64,000 bases of DNA from Symbiodinium natans (taxonomy: Eukaryota; Sar; Dinophyceae; Suessiales; Symbiodiniaceae), in contig CAJNDS010002118.1 of NCBI GenBank assembly GCA_905221605.1, forward strand, positions 248,001 through 312,000, given 5' to 3'. How positions within the stretch are numbered: the stretch's first letter is position 1; each line of letters starts with the position of its first letter. The notes under the pieces were generated by a model. The model saw nothing but the letters and a program-made list of their open reading frames with translations, did no database searches and had not been told where the DNA came from. Below, piece by piece: positions 23,803-34,880 of the stretch. Both the position numbers and the translations under genes were made by a program.

Positions 23803-24630
23803 TTCAGTCAGTGTCCTGCTTAGCTCTAAATGCGTCCACGCTCTCTAGATGTCACTCACAAGTCAAATACGATGCGTTCCTACATGATGCGTTCCAGTTT
23901 GGGACGACCAGATGTGGTAGTCGATGATAGTCGATTTAGGGTTCAGGGTTCAGGGTTTAGGATGATCCTCTTAAACCCAACAGAGGAAAACACAATATGC
24001 CGCAAGGGCCTACCGAAAAGAGCTACCACGAAATGGGGGGGTGCCGAAATTAGGGGTACCTTGTCGAGGTCCTTCTTATAAGGGAATCCTACTTGTTCTT
24101 GGAATCCCCTATTGCCGTTAACCCACGAAATGGCTTAAGCCATGGCCACTTCTGAAAAACGCGCTTCCTCCTTGCTGTATCATTGCGGGGTTGTGGGGTG
24201 GGGGGGGGAGTTTAAACCCAAACCCTGAACTCTAAACCTTGAAGCCTAAACCTACACCCCAAACCCTAAGCCCCAATCCCTTGGGGACTTAAAACTTAAC
24301 CCTAAGTTCGAAACCTTGAGACTTTTGGGCTTGAGTCGGCTGAGGGGGTTCAGAGGGTTCACTGCAGAAACCCTAAGGGTGTTAAGGGCTCATACAGGTG
24401 TAGGGCCTCATGTTGCTTAGGGTTGGGGGTTCAGGGATCCGGGTCTTGAGGGTTTCGGCTTCCGGGTTGTAGTGAACAAGGTTTTAGGGTTTGAACCCTA
24501 AACCCTAAACCCTAAAACCTAGTCCTACACCCTAAGAGGTTGTAGGGTCCGGACCACGTTTGCACGTAGCTTTGCGGACGCCATGTCCTCGGCGTCTTCG
24601 AGTTTTAGGTTTTGAGATTGAGGGTAGGTG

Positions 24631-24729
24631 TTGGGATGCTAACAGTCCGTAAGAGGGATAGAGATGGGGGGGGGGGGGGGGTACCATCATCCCGACTAAT
24701 ACTGTTAGTATAAGGCGGAACATGCCAAG
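24631..24729. mobile_element. Palindromic element, GGGATGTTCCC family, copy 3
   Basis: Partly decayed left arm; G-run in the centre; right arm ACTGTTAGTATAAGG. Confidence 0.6.
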
Positions 24730-25120
24730 TTTATGGTGTAGGGGGTCTTTCAGGGTTCCTAGGGTTCAGGATTTAGGGGATCAACCTAAACCCTTCGGTT
24801 AAGCAGGCGTGGACTGCGTCGTGCCCTCCATCCCTCAACAACTAACACGCCCTACACCCTCAACCCGTCAGTTCCTGAACACCACAGGGCACACAAGCCT
24901 TCAACCCCCCTAAGCCCTGAACTCGAAACCCCTAGGGCCCCCTAAGCCCTAAGCCCTGAGCCCTAAGCCCTAAGCCCTAAGCCCTAAGCCCTAAGCCCTA
25001 AGCCCTAAGCCCTAAACCCTAAACCCTAAACCCTAAACCCTAAACCCTAACCCTAAATTCTAAACCCTAAACCCCAACCCTAAACCCTAATAACCTTAAA
25101 ACTTAAACCCTAAACACTAC

Positions 25121-27312
25121 TTGGAAGCCCAAAAGTCCGCCACCACCGCCCGCGCTCCCTCCACGTCGCCCTTCCTGCCGTGCGGTTGGTTTGGGGTCCT
25201 AGGGTTCAGGGAGGGTTTAGGGTTTAGGGTTTAGGGTTTAGGGTTTAGGGTTTAGGGTTTAGGGTTTAGGGTTTAGGGTTTAGGGCTTAGGGTTTAGGGT
25301 TTAGGGTTTACAGTCTGGGGTTCGAGGGTTGGGATGTTCCCGCGTAAACGAACAGTCCTTCACAGAGGGTATAGTAACCCCCCACTATACTCCCCATTAA
25401 GGAGTGGTAGTGCAAGGGGGAACAGCCAAGTTTAGGTTTAGGGTTAACCCGCAGCCCTAAACTCCGGTTGAAAGCATTTCGGGGTTTACGAAAATAGGGG
25501 TTAGGGGTTAGGGGTTAGGGTTTAGGGTTTAGCGTGAAGGGTCCAGGGTTGAGGGTTTAATGGAGCCTCAAAAGGAAAGATGCCCTTATAATAAGGATCC
25601 CAACAAAGGTACCCCGAATTTCGGAAACCCCCAGGTCGGGTTCCAGCGCTTCAAGGCAGGAAGCAGACAGAGTTGCATTTTGGGATTGAGTGTCGAGGAA
25701 TGTCTAGGTTAAAGGGTTTGGGGTGCAGGGCTTCAGACCAAAACCCGGCCAGAATCGCCTAAAAGCCTGCACACACAGGTCCGCACCCTCTTTCGAAGGA
25801 GTCGTGCATCACATCTCCGCTCAACGTTGTTCCAGCATTCTCTTTAAGAGTGCTTTGATATTTGACATGAATGCCTGAGCCGCGCGAGATGTTGATATCA
25901 ATGAACCTGGGAAATGAGAATGAATGAATGAGCCGCGAGAGATGTTGATATCACTGACCCTGGGGCATGAAAATGACTGATGTTGGCATGACCTTAGTCA
26001 ATCACATCTGCAGCATTTGCTTGCAACATGCAAGCTTATGTCTATAACCATCACTGCAGGTACGTGGAGATGGCCCCCCATCTCCATGCCACTGTGCTCT
26101 GAGAGCGTCTTCAGCACACTCCTGCCCCCTGCATGGTGTCTTTACCTAATCCTTTGCAGTCAGGAGTGTGCACACACAGACACCTGCCCCATGTGGGGTC
26201 AAAAGATTTTATTTCAACGCAGCATCAAAAGACACTTCTTTCGGAATTAGATCATCAGGATCTGCTTGTTTCACAGGCAGGCGTGCTCTCTTTTGAGCAG
26301 GTTCGGAGGCTGGGGTTTGCGCGCACGCTTTGCAGCTTCAAGTTGCTGCTCAAGCTCTTGGACGTGGTGATGCGCAGAATCTTGTTGAAACGACGTGGCT
26401 TGATTCATGAGCCACTTGGTGAAAGCTTCCATCTTTGCAGATCTCTGCTGATTTTGATCGCCGGAGACCTGGACTTTGTGCTTTGTACATAAACTCTCAG
26501 CGAGTTGGTCTGAGTTCTGGTTGTATCATGAAAACATAGCTGCGCAGAAGACTCGAATGCAATTGTTGACATGAGGAATTGTCGAAGTCTCATGCTTGCA
26601 TCCAATGGGAGCCAATGGCCCTCACGACAGGCACTTTGTCAGAATTCCTGCCGAAACACACAGGTCCGCACCCTCTTTCGAAGGAGTCGTACATCACATC
26701 TCCTCTCAACGTTGTTCCAGCATTCTTTTTAAGAGTGCTTTGATATTTGACATGAATGACTGAGCCGCGCGAGATGTTGACATCAATGAACCTGGGAAAG
26801 GAGAATGAATGAATGAGCCGCGAGAGATGTTGATATCAATGAACCTGGTGCATGAAAATGAATGATGTTGGCATGACCTCAGTCATTCACATCTGCAGCA
26901 TTTGCTTGCAACATGCAAGCTTATGTCTCTAACCATCACTGCAGGTACGTGGAGATGGCGTCCCATCTCCATGTCACTATGCTCTCAGAGCGTCTTCAAT
27001 GGCAGGAGACGCTCAGGCACACTCCTGCCCCCTGCATTGTGTCTTTACTTAATCCTTTGCAATCAGGAGTGTACACACACACTCAAACAAAAACACCTCC
27101 CAGCCCTAAACCCTAAACCCTAAACCCTAAACCCTAAACCCTAAACCCTAAACCCTAAACCCTAAACCCTAAACGCTAGACCCTAGACCCTAGACCCTAG
27201 ACCCTAGACCCTAAACCCTAAACCCTAAACCCTAAACCCTAAACCCTAAACCCTACCAGCCTCGCGTGGGCAGCCACCAGCGCTGAAAATGTGACTTCGT
27301 CTGGTTCCAGAC
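25121..27312 (-). CDS. Partial pentatricopeptide-repeat (PPR) protein, two exons
   Basis: Exon 27312-27261 encodes LEPDEVTFSALVAAHA and ends in AG; exon 25174-25121 begins G and encodes KGDVEGARAVVADFWAS. Joined across a GC-AG intron (27260-25175, 2086 nt) they read ...VAAHARKGDVEGARAVV, a typical helix pair of one PPR motif, in frame. PPR proteins bind organellar RNA; dinoflagellates have many. The intron carries a telomeric array next to the donor, two copies of a 0.4-kb repeat and a further open stretch. The downstream donor is GTAGTGTTTAGG. More exons must lie on both sides; a minus-strand island near 24.60-24.54 kb (EDAEDMASAKLRANV) is a possible continuation but its phase does not match directly. 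Confidence 0.58.
25329..25430. mobile_element. Palindromic element, GGGATGTTCCC family, copy 4
   Basis: Ends TTGGGATGTTCCCGC and GGGGGAACAGCCAA. Confidence 0.68.
25481..25633. mobile_element. Element of the GGGGTTTACGAAAATAGGGG family with telomeric insert
   Basis: Left arm GGGGTTTACGAAAATAGGGG, right arm ACCCCGAATTTCGGAAACCC; TTAGGGG/TTTAGGG repeats interrupt the left half. Confidence 0.68.
25750..26185. repeat. 0.4-kb direct repeat, copy 1 (inside the PPR intron)
   Basis: Starts near CAGAATCGCCT; includes GGTCCGCACCCTCTTTCGAA and ends near AGGAGTGTGCACACACA. Contains two internal copies of a GAGCCGCG(C)GAGATGTTGATATCA unit. Confidence 0.85.
26271..26432 (-). CDS. Small open frame with coiled-coil character inside the PPR intron
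   Basis: From an ATG, 53 codons begin MEAFTKWLMNQATSFQQDSA and continue HHHVQELEQQLEAAKRARK. The frame is open upstream to about 26525. It lies exactly between the two copies of a 0.4-kb direct repeat. It may be a remnant of the element that made the duplication or an internal exon; nothing identifies it. Confidence 0.27.
   Translation of the reverse strand: MEAFTKWLMNQATSFQQDSAHHHVQELEQQLEAAKRARKPQPPNLLKREHACL
26639..27085. repeat. 0.4-kb direct repeat, copy 2
   Basis: About 95% alike to copy 1 by eye, offset 885 bp, with about 22 extra bases near 27000. The two copies flank roughly 450 bp with an open frame, like a small LTR-type or duplicated unit. Confidence 0.85.
27101..27256 (-). repeat. 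Telomeric array next to the PPR exon, with a TCTAGGG sub-array
   Basis: CCCTAAA units, six CCCTAGA units (about 27177-27212), then CCCTAAA again. In the minus sense it lies directly behind the exon 27312-27261 and carries GTAGGG. Confidence 0.85.
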
Positions 27313-27842
27313 CTGGGGGACAGGATGCTCGAAAGCGTCAGGAAGTAGGCAAGTACACCTCAACCTAAACGAAGCCACATAGACATGGGACCCAACAGAA
27401 ACAAAATTCCCATGCTCCCCACCCACTGCCTAAGACCCCGAAACCCAGGCCGCGTGCCAGCGAGCCAGCCTATAAGAGATTCAACCCCAGGTCGAGAAAA
27501 TCTGAATCGGCGAACGGACTCATGACAAGCTACAGTCCCATCCTGAACCCTAAACCCACTAAACCCCCCTAAACCCTAAACCCTACACTCTGAACCCCAA
27601 ACCCCAAACCCCAAACCCTAAACCCTAAACCTTAAACCCTGAACCCCAAACCCCAAACCCTAAGCCCTAAACCCTGAACTCTAAACCCTAAAACCTGAAC
27701 CCCAGACCCCAAACCCTAAACCCTGAACCCTAAACCCTAAACCCAAAACCCCCAAACCCTGAAACTTTTCCACAGACTTCCATACCTTGGGGACGACATG
27801 AACCCTAAAAGGGTTTTCATGGTTCATATACCTTAATATGAA

Positions 27843-27956
27843 TCTTGGCTGCTCTTAGCAGGGTAGCTATAAATTTAATTTTTAGCTGCCTTCTTAAGAA
27901 ACCCAATAAACCCAAAAAGGCTAAAGATGTAAAGTTACAGTAAAGCACCAGAAAGG
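27843..27956 (+). mobile_element. Non-palindromic 113-bp element, copy 2 (nested)
   Basis: Inserted into a CCTTGGGG-family copy that starts at about 27784 (CTTGGGGACGACATGAACCC). Ends CACCAGAAAGG. Confidence 0.75.
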
Positions 27957-28819
27957 AATTATGGTAGTATAGTACCCTAAACCCAAAACCCTAAACCCTA
28001 AACAATAAACCCTAAACCCTAAACCCTAAACCCTAAACCCTAAACCCTAAACCCTAAACCCTAAACCCTAAACCCCCCCCAAGGTACTTAGAGAGGCCTT
28101 CAGAGTCCAGGCACGGAGCCTCCTCTGGGAGGGCCGTCGGGGGGGGAGGAACTCGCCCCCCCCAACAGGGTTTAGGGTTTAGGGTTCATAGTTCTGGGTT
28201 CAGGGTTTAGCGATCCTAAGCCCTAAAGCACATCGACTTTCTCCGTCGGCTTCGTTTGCAGGCCATGTCTTGGCGTCTCGGGAAGGGCCCTAAGCCCTAA
28301 GCCCTAAACCCTAGACCCTAAACAATAAACACTAAACCCTAGACCCTAACCCTCAACCCCTGAAGCCCTAAACCCTCAACTTAGGCCTCGGGGTTTGAAC
28401 CCTAAACCCTAAACCCTAAACCCTAAACCCTAAACCCTAAAGCCCTTCCCGGTAGCTCGCAGTGTTTCAGAGACGGGCATGCTTAACATCGCCCTGCTCC
28501 CTGATGCGAATTTGGCTTCATTCTTTTGGATGAGGCCCCTGAACCCTACTAGAACCCTAAACCCTAAACCTTAAACCCTCTACAACCCAAAACCCTAAAC
28601 CTCTTAAACCCCTAAACCCTAGACACCTAAACCCTCAACCCTTAAGCCCTAAACCCCTAAACCCCTAAACCCCTAAAAAGCCTATGCTGTATCTTCTCAG
28701 GAGTGGTGGCTGGACGCGCCGGCGCGGCGCTTGTACCACACAATGTACCTGTTTGGTAGAAGTACCCGAAGGGGTTTAGGGTTTAGGGTTTCGGGTTTAG
28801 GGTTTAGGGACAACCGAAG

Positions 28820-28927
28820 GGTCCATGTATCTGTTTTTGTTGAGATACTTGGGCCCCAAAGTGCCTATAGCGGAAGTACTTTAAGGTCCAAAAATTCACT
28901 GTATAGGTACTATAGGTACATGGACCC
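28820..28927. mobile_element. Palindromic element, GGGTCCATGTA type
   Basis: GGGTCCATGTATCTG at the left, GGTACATGGACCCC at the right. Confidence 0.62.
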
Positions 28928-29409
28928 CTAGAGGTATCCAGGGCTTAGGGTGCAGGGCTTGTAAGGGGCTTACGGTTTAAGCAACTCTAGAAACAATAAA
29001 CCCTAGAAACCCTAAACCATAAACCCAAAGAAACAAGTTGTCTCTGAGCTGAGTAGTTGAGGTTTGTTTGCTTATGCATATTCTATTTTAGTTTTTTTTG
29101 TCGTGGGGGGTCCACAGCCTAAGCCCTGCAAAACCCGAAAGGGGTTCAGGTTAAGGGTTTGAGGGTCTAAAGTTTAGGCTTTTCGGTTTTGAGTCTTAGA
29201 CATTATTGGCTTGGGGTTCATATACCCCCTATAAACCCTAAACCCTGAACCCACAATATAAACGCTAAACCCTAAAACCTAAACCCGAACCCTAAACGAT
29301 ACACTCCCCGTACCGAAACCCCTGCCTCAAGCCTCGAACCCCAAACCCCAAACCCTGTATATAAGGGTTTACGGTTTAGGGTTGGGGTTTAGTACTTAGG
29401 GTTTAGGGT

Positions 29410-32400
29410 TTAGGGCAACAAAACACGGCAGTGCCAAAGTTCAATGGAGAGGTGCTCCACGTAGACTTGCGCTGGGTCAAAGATCACGAACTCGTTGATG
29501 TGGCCAGAGAGCTTGATGCCTCACATGGCGAGTTCTCCGAATTAGGGTTTAGGGTTTAGGGTTTAGGGTTTAGGGTTTGGGGTAGTAAGGGGAAATCACC
29601 ATATGCAGTTCTCTCAGACTCGACAGCTGTTTGCTTGAGAACCCCCCCAAAACATGAAACATACTAATCCCTGCATATTGCCCCTATGAGAAAGAATGTC
29701 CGATCCTTATGTCTTGGGGGGTTCGTGCACATCAGCCGAGACACAGTGGTAGTCGGATCCTCGTCGCATGGTGCAGGAGCGATCATCTGGCAAACAACGG
29801 GGCAAACGGGGCTTTCTTATTATTATTATGTTTTTTTTTTGGGGGGAAGGGGGGGGGGGTGTACTTCGAAGGTCTTTAGACTTAGTAAGTCGAACATACT
29901 TAGTATCCCCCGGAAACCCTACTACAATCACCGTAACCCGCCTTGCAAGCCCTAAACCCTAAACCCTAACCCCTACTTACTAAGTCAAAAGGGCTTCTCA
30001 GTAGGGCTTAGGGTTCATGGATCCATGTACCGGGTCCATGGACCTCAACGAAGCTGAAGATTCACGTGGGCTCTAAGCCCTAAACCGTAAGCCTAAACCT
30101 CTTGGACCCTAACTTATGTAGGGTAATCCGAGCACCTGTTTAATTAATGCCAGAAGACTACTTTCCATTTCGGGGATTGTCGTATGGGCCAACACCACCA
30201 CATTAAAAGAAAAAAGCTCCTTTTTTGGCTTCAAAGTAAAAGCTTTAAAGAAGCCGAAGCTTTATATTTCCAGAATCTGAGGCCCTTCAGAAAGCTAGGA
30301 TTTCTTCTGCGATTGCTTACTGGAGGAGAGAAGTTTGCATTCTTTCCTGAGCAAACCCTTATGGGCTCTGCCTGGCAAAGACAGCATCACATTTATAAAC
30401 AGGGACCACAACTATCGAAGGCCCTGGCGGGGGGAGCCCTGGTCCTGTAGTCTTTAAAGAAGACACTAAAGCCTAAACCCTAAATCCTAAAACCTAAACA
30501 CAAACCCTAAACCCTAAACCTTAAAGCCTAAACACTCAAGACCCGGATAAATAGAAATTGTATGTCGTATGATTCTAAACTTACAACCCCTTGCCCGAAC
30601 AAATTTCCAAAACCCATCTAAGTAAGTTGATCCAAAACGCCCTGGCTGCAAAATAGTCGACTTACTTGACCAAGGCTTCAAAGGCCTTCAGAGGCCCAAC
30701 ATTTCTAACCTACAAAAGGCTTCAAATGACTTAAGAGGTCTCACAATTTCAACTTAAACAAGGCTTCAAGGGCAAGCAAAACAAAAAACTTTCTTCCAAA
30801 ACTTTCGCTCTACCATTTCTACGAAAGCAAAAAAGAAAACTCGCTCAAAACCCACCCAAAACCCGCCCAAAACTTTCGCCCAAAGCTTTCGCATAAAAAC
30901 CCGCCCAACACAGCCCTATACAATTACTATAAACCGTAAACCCCAAACCCCAAACCGCTGCCGAAGAAGACAAGCTCGTACAGCCTGACCTCTTGAGGGG
31001 GACCGAAGGAGCCCGAAAACTGGGTTCTTATAAACCCGATAATACCTCCAGCTAGTACTACAATTAGTCTCCATCGATGTACATGTAAACCCCAAACCCC
31101 AAACCCCAAACCCTAACCCTAAACCCTAAACCCTAAACCCTAAACCCTAAACCCTGAACCCTGAACCCTGAACCCTGAACCCTAAACCCTAAACCCTAAA
31201 CCCTACCCTAAACCCTAAACCCGAAACCCCAAACCCTAAACTCTGTACAGGCCTTCAGACTGGTTGATGATACGACCCAGGCAGGCTCGGCAGACCTGCG
31301 AGGCACGAAAGTCCGTTGGACCGGTAGGGTTGTGGGGTTTAGGGTTTAGGTATTAGGGTTTAGGGTTTAGGGTTTAGGGCTTGCGGTTTAGGGTCTACGG
31401 TTTAGGGCTTACGGGGGTGCACCCTTCCCCGTCGTTCCGGCTTAGGGTTTTTTTGGGGGGGGTGTTTTGGTGGGTTCAGGGTTTAGGGTTTTTAGGGTTT
31501 TGAGATTTTTTGGGGGGTTCAGGGTTTAGGGTGCGGGGTGCCTTTCTCTATTCCTTTTAGAAGGTTTAGGGTCAGGAACTGAGGTTTAGGGCTCTGCTCT
31601 GCTCAGGGTTGCTGGGGTTTAGGGCTTCTGGGGTCGGTTTTAAGGCTTAATTAGGGTTTTATCTTCGATTGGTTACATGGTCCCTTAATGGGGACCCCTT
31701 ATGCACCCCCTTATATTCCCTGTACAAGTTCAGGGCCCATACGTCATCCTTGAAGGGAGGTAAGGGACCATACTAAAGGCCCCATGTAATTCCCCGAGTG
31801 TAAGTCCTTATAGACCCTGTGCATCTTCAACTCCTCAGCCCTTGGAAAGGGGCTTCCGCTTCACAGCTGGGGCCGGGCTCCCCGGAAACCTCAAGCTCTA
31901 AATAGCCCTAAGCCCTATTCGGTACTAAGTGTACAGCCAGTGACGAACCAAACCCTAAATCCTAAACTCTACACCCGAAAAGCAAACCAGAGGCCATTGC
32001 CTGAGCCCTAAACCCTAAGCCCTACACCCTAAACCCTAAACCCTAAACCCTGAACTCTACACCCTGAGCCCTAGACTGCGGTAGTCTTCCAAAAACCCCC
32101 GTAACTGAGGCGCGTGGCCAGGAGGGCGCAGAGGCCGTTGCTGTGGGGCTCCGTGCATTGATCCGCCTCAGATGTTCGTGGCGCAAGGAGTTCCCCTGGG
32201 GACCACATAGGGTTTAGGGTTTAGGGTTTAGGGTTTAGGGTTTAGGGTTTAGGGTTTAGGGTTTAGGGTTTAGGGATCATATAGGCTGTGACACTATAAT
32301 TCCTATGAAGGCAATATGAACCATAAAACCCTGTTGGGGTTCATTTGGTTCCAAGGTTGTAACCGATGAGGATTTAGGGCTCAATCAACGCTTTACAGAG

Positions 32401-32806
32401 CGATTGTGTTTTGCAGGGTTTGGGGTTAAGGCTTGGGAGTTTTGTGGAAGTTTTGGGTTTAGGATTCAGGCTTTCTACTTAAGCGCAGGGCGGGGCGGGT
32501 TTGAACGTGGGGTTGAATGGGGTTTGGGCTGAACCTCCGAGCCTAATTTGAGCCCAAGACATGAAAGACCCTAAATCCCGAGTCCGAAGCCCAAAAACTG
32601 CAAACCCCGATTTGAAACCATAACGCTAAACCCTAAACCCCAAAAACTTAAATCTCCGAAGAGGACCGGCAAATTCCGAGTTTCTGCCTGAGCCTAGGCT
32701 AAACCCTAACCCTACTTCGGGAGCCTTCACTGCGGAGTCGGTGAGGTAGATGCCGGGTCCCACCGCGGTCCCGGCGGGCGAGGACAGGACCTGCAGCCTG
32801 GGCTGG
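29410..32806 (-). CDS. Partial PARP-type ADP-ribosyltransferase (catalytic-domain exons)
   Basis: Three exon-like islands in order on the minus strand. First, 32806-32716 (or from 32790) encodes SSPAGTAVGPGIYLTDSAVK, which fits the GxGIYxxDxxxKA stretch of PARP catalytic domains. Second, 31295-31242 (18 codons, phase 0) encodes VCRACLGRIINQSEGLYR, where a PARP has its CRVxxGR strand. Third, 29511-29410 encodes INEFVIFDPAQVYVEHL, like the C-terminal NE[FY]V[VI][FY]DxxQ strand. Acceptors end in AG; donors are GTAGGG and GTTTAGGG, supplied by telomeric repeat. All three join in phase 0. The stop at the 3' end comes from a CCCTAA repeat. The stretch between strands two and three and the NAD-binding HG motif were not found, so exons are missing; a possible middle exon lies near 29.71-29.79 kb. 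Family members transfer ADP-ribose from NAD+ to proteins. Call from motifs only. Confidence 0.55.
32192..32358 (+). mobile_element. CCTTGGGG-family element, probable intron
   Basis: GTT before CCCCTGGGGACC and GTT after GGTTCCAAG; array of nine TTTAGGG units at 32207-32275. If spliced on the plus strand, the open island on the left (GAEAVAVGLRALIRLRCSWR) would end KEL-stop. Confidence 0.65.
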
Positions 32807-33176
32807 CTGAAGGTTGGAAGGTGCTAGGGTTTAGGGTTCAGGGTTCAGGGTTTAGGGTTTAGGGTTTGAAGGTGCTAGGGTTTAGGGTTTAGGGTTAAGG
32901 GTCTCGGGTTGAGGGTATGAGGGTTTAGGGTATGAGGGTCAACCTCCTTGTCCCATACCCTGGAAAGTATACTAAAGGGGATCTCAGACAGAAGCATCCT
33001 TCGCCTGTGCAACACCTTTTTCCTAAGTAGGATGGCCCAGCAAGGGTCTAGGGTTTAGGGTTTAGTGTTTCGGTTGCTTGGGGTCCAAAATTGCTCTAAA
33101 CCCTAAACCCTAAACCCTAAACCCTAAACCCTAAACCCTAAACCCTAAACCCTAAACCCTAAACCCTAAACCGCAG

Positions 33177-33280
33177 AGGCTAAGGAGCTGAGCATTCTGA
33201 GTATCATCCGCGGCATCGTCGCCGCCCCAGACGCTCGCGCGGGTGCCTTGGACCTGGGCATGATGAAATGCGGCTTGAAA
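33177..33280 (+). CDS. Exon candidate, plus strand, with telomeric donor
   Basis: Acceptor CCGCAG after a CCCTAAA array, donor AAA|GTTTAGGG. Encodes KELSILSIIRGIVAAPDARA then GALDLGMMKCGLK; third positions are G/C-rich. The reverse strand is also open over the island with plausible splice sites, so the strand is a judgement. Confidence 0.38.
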
Positions 33281-33350
33281 GTTTAGGGTTTAGGGCGTTT
33301 AGGGTTTCGGGTTTAGGGCTTAGGGTTTAGGGACGTGAAGGCCGGACATC

Positions 33351-33477
33351 TTGTATCGGGGGTTTGCGATATAAGGGGATCCCTTATGGGGATCCTCGTT
33401 ATAAGGGAATTCTACTATTCAGGGTCTATTTTTGGGCTCCCCTATTTCCCAAACCCCCCCCCATATGCTTATAGATT
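33351..33477. mobile_element. Element of the GGGGTTTACGAAAATAGGGG family
   Basis: Arms TCGGGGGTTTGCGATATAAGG and CCCCTATTTCCCAAACCCCC; centre CCTTATGGGGATCC. Confidence 0.65.
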
Positions 33478-33753
33478 GGGGTATAGAATCCCAATGACTC
33501 ACAAACCACTAAACCCACCTTTCGTCTACTGTTCATATAGGCATCAGACAGTATACATTGAGTTTGTATACGCCACTTAGAAGCCTCTCCTCGACCGTTA
33601 TATAATGAATTTAATTTGTATATGTAGGGGATAGGATTAGGGGGACCCTTGGGGATATAGACCCTCTGAATAAGGGTTCCCCTTTAAGGGTCCCCCCTAT
33701 CCTACTAGGAATATGCCCGCAAGCTGCCCTACATTTGTTTGGAGCACCGACTC

Positions 33754-33866
33754 ATCTTGGCTGCACTTAGGAGGGTAGCAAAAAATTAAACTTTTAGCTG
33801 CCTTATGAAGAACCCAATTAACCCAAAAAGGCTAAAGATGTAAAGTTACAGTACAGCACCACAAAG
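33754..33866 (+). mobile_element. Non-palindromic 113-bp element, copy 3
   Basis: TCTTGGCTGCACTTAGGAGG to CAGTACAGCACCACAAAG. Confidence 0.75.
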
Positions 33867-34325
33867 TAACAGAGTTGTAGTACCACTAGACCCGGGAGAA
33901 ACCTAGGAACAAAAAGGGTGCAATTTTTGAAACAAAGGGACTCAGGGCCCACCCCGGGTCCTAGCTCATGGGGCAGAAGCCTATACTCGAAACAGCATGG
34001 CTTAGGTGTTAGGGTTGAGGGTTTGGCGTTTAGGGAATAACCACATAACCCTGAACCCTTACACGCTCACATGACGCGACCATGTTCTCAGGGTTCGTAA
34101 GGCCCAAAAGCAGCACCTCAAATTGACCTTAAAGGGTTGTCGGGGTGTAGGGTTTAGGGAATGCTTTTCAGTCATGATCTGGAAACATGGGGGATCCAGA
34201 AAAGTACACCTCCAATGTACTGTGCAATTGCTTAAGAACCTCCCCCCCTCCCCCCCCGCAACACAATAACCTTCCTTATAAGCAATATGGGAATGAGTTT
34301 GTTTGCATTTTTTGGGGCTCTTAAG

Positions 34326-34432
34326 CCTTGGAAGCCCAGCAACCATATTCTAATGAGGGCACCCGTTTTTTGGTTGGTACCTTATAAGGGAACTCATAAC
34401 CAAAAAAAGGGTACAACTGGGCTACCAAAAAG
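34326..34432. mobile_element. Inverted-repeat element, TAGC-CCCAG family, copy 3
   Basis: CTTGGAAGCCCAGCAACCAT to GTACAACTGGGCTACCAAAAAG; matches intron 12 at 58661-58794. Confidence 0.72.
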
Positions 34433-34800
34433 CACATAGTTGGATAGGCACCCTTCAAGGGGAGCTGATTTACAGATCCTCTCAGGGTTAGGGGGAAACA
34501 TCTGGATGGACCTTGCAGGTCTTTTAGAGCTCAACGTTGATGGTACTTAAAGGGGTTTAGGGTTTAGGGCTAGGATTTAGGGTTGAGGTTTCAGGGTGTT
34601 CTATGGGAAGCAAAAACCAAAGATTAACCCCAGAAAGAGGGCTTGTACGTAGGACGATGAGGAGCCCCCCCTAGGGAACCAAGGAATAGGTTGGCCCTAA
34701 ACCGCTTGAAAAACATTTGTATACGGGGTCCCTTACAAACCCAAAAAAGGAAGATGCAAAACATCCCCACAAGCCAACCTAGACAAGGGCCGTGGCACCT

Positions 34801-34880
34801 ATATGGGGTCTTACGATAGAATAGTAGGATCCCCTTAAAATAACCACAAGAAGGTACCCTTATCTCGTAAACCCCCATAT
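34801..34880. mobile_element. Element of the GGGGTTTACGAAAATAGGGG family, short copy
   Basis: ATATGGGGTCTTACGATAG to CTCGTAAACCCCCATAT; 80 bp. Confidence 0.65.

Larger units (their letters stand above)
21005..25120. repeat. Dense CCCTAAA arrays and non-repeat DNA
   Basis: Arrays 21587-21670, 21767-21962, 22575-22630, 22739-22790; CCCTAAG variant run 24945-25012. About 700 bp of ordinary-looking unique DNA at 23090-23690 without a convincing gene. Plus-strand ATG near 24148 (MATSEKRASSLLYHCG then GT) may be a first exon. Minus island 22055-21970 (RLRLRRPVQLRGPSDDRSDP). Confidence 0.5.
27313..29409. repeat. Arrays, nested elements and islands between the PPR and PARP exons
   Basis: Array 28000-28075. 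Islands near 28090-28160, 28215-28290, 28445-28545 (minus: AKFASGSRAMLSMPVSETLR; the plus strand is open too) and 28690-28735 (plus: acceptor CTTCTCAG, EWWLDAPARRLYHT). Confidence 0.45.

Noticed and set aside
25771-27080. CRISPR-like array or bacterial mobile element
   Set aside because: Two long direct repeats with one spacer-like middle; no short regular repeats and no cas-like genes.
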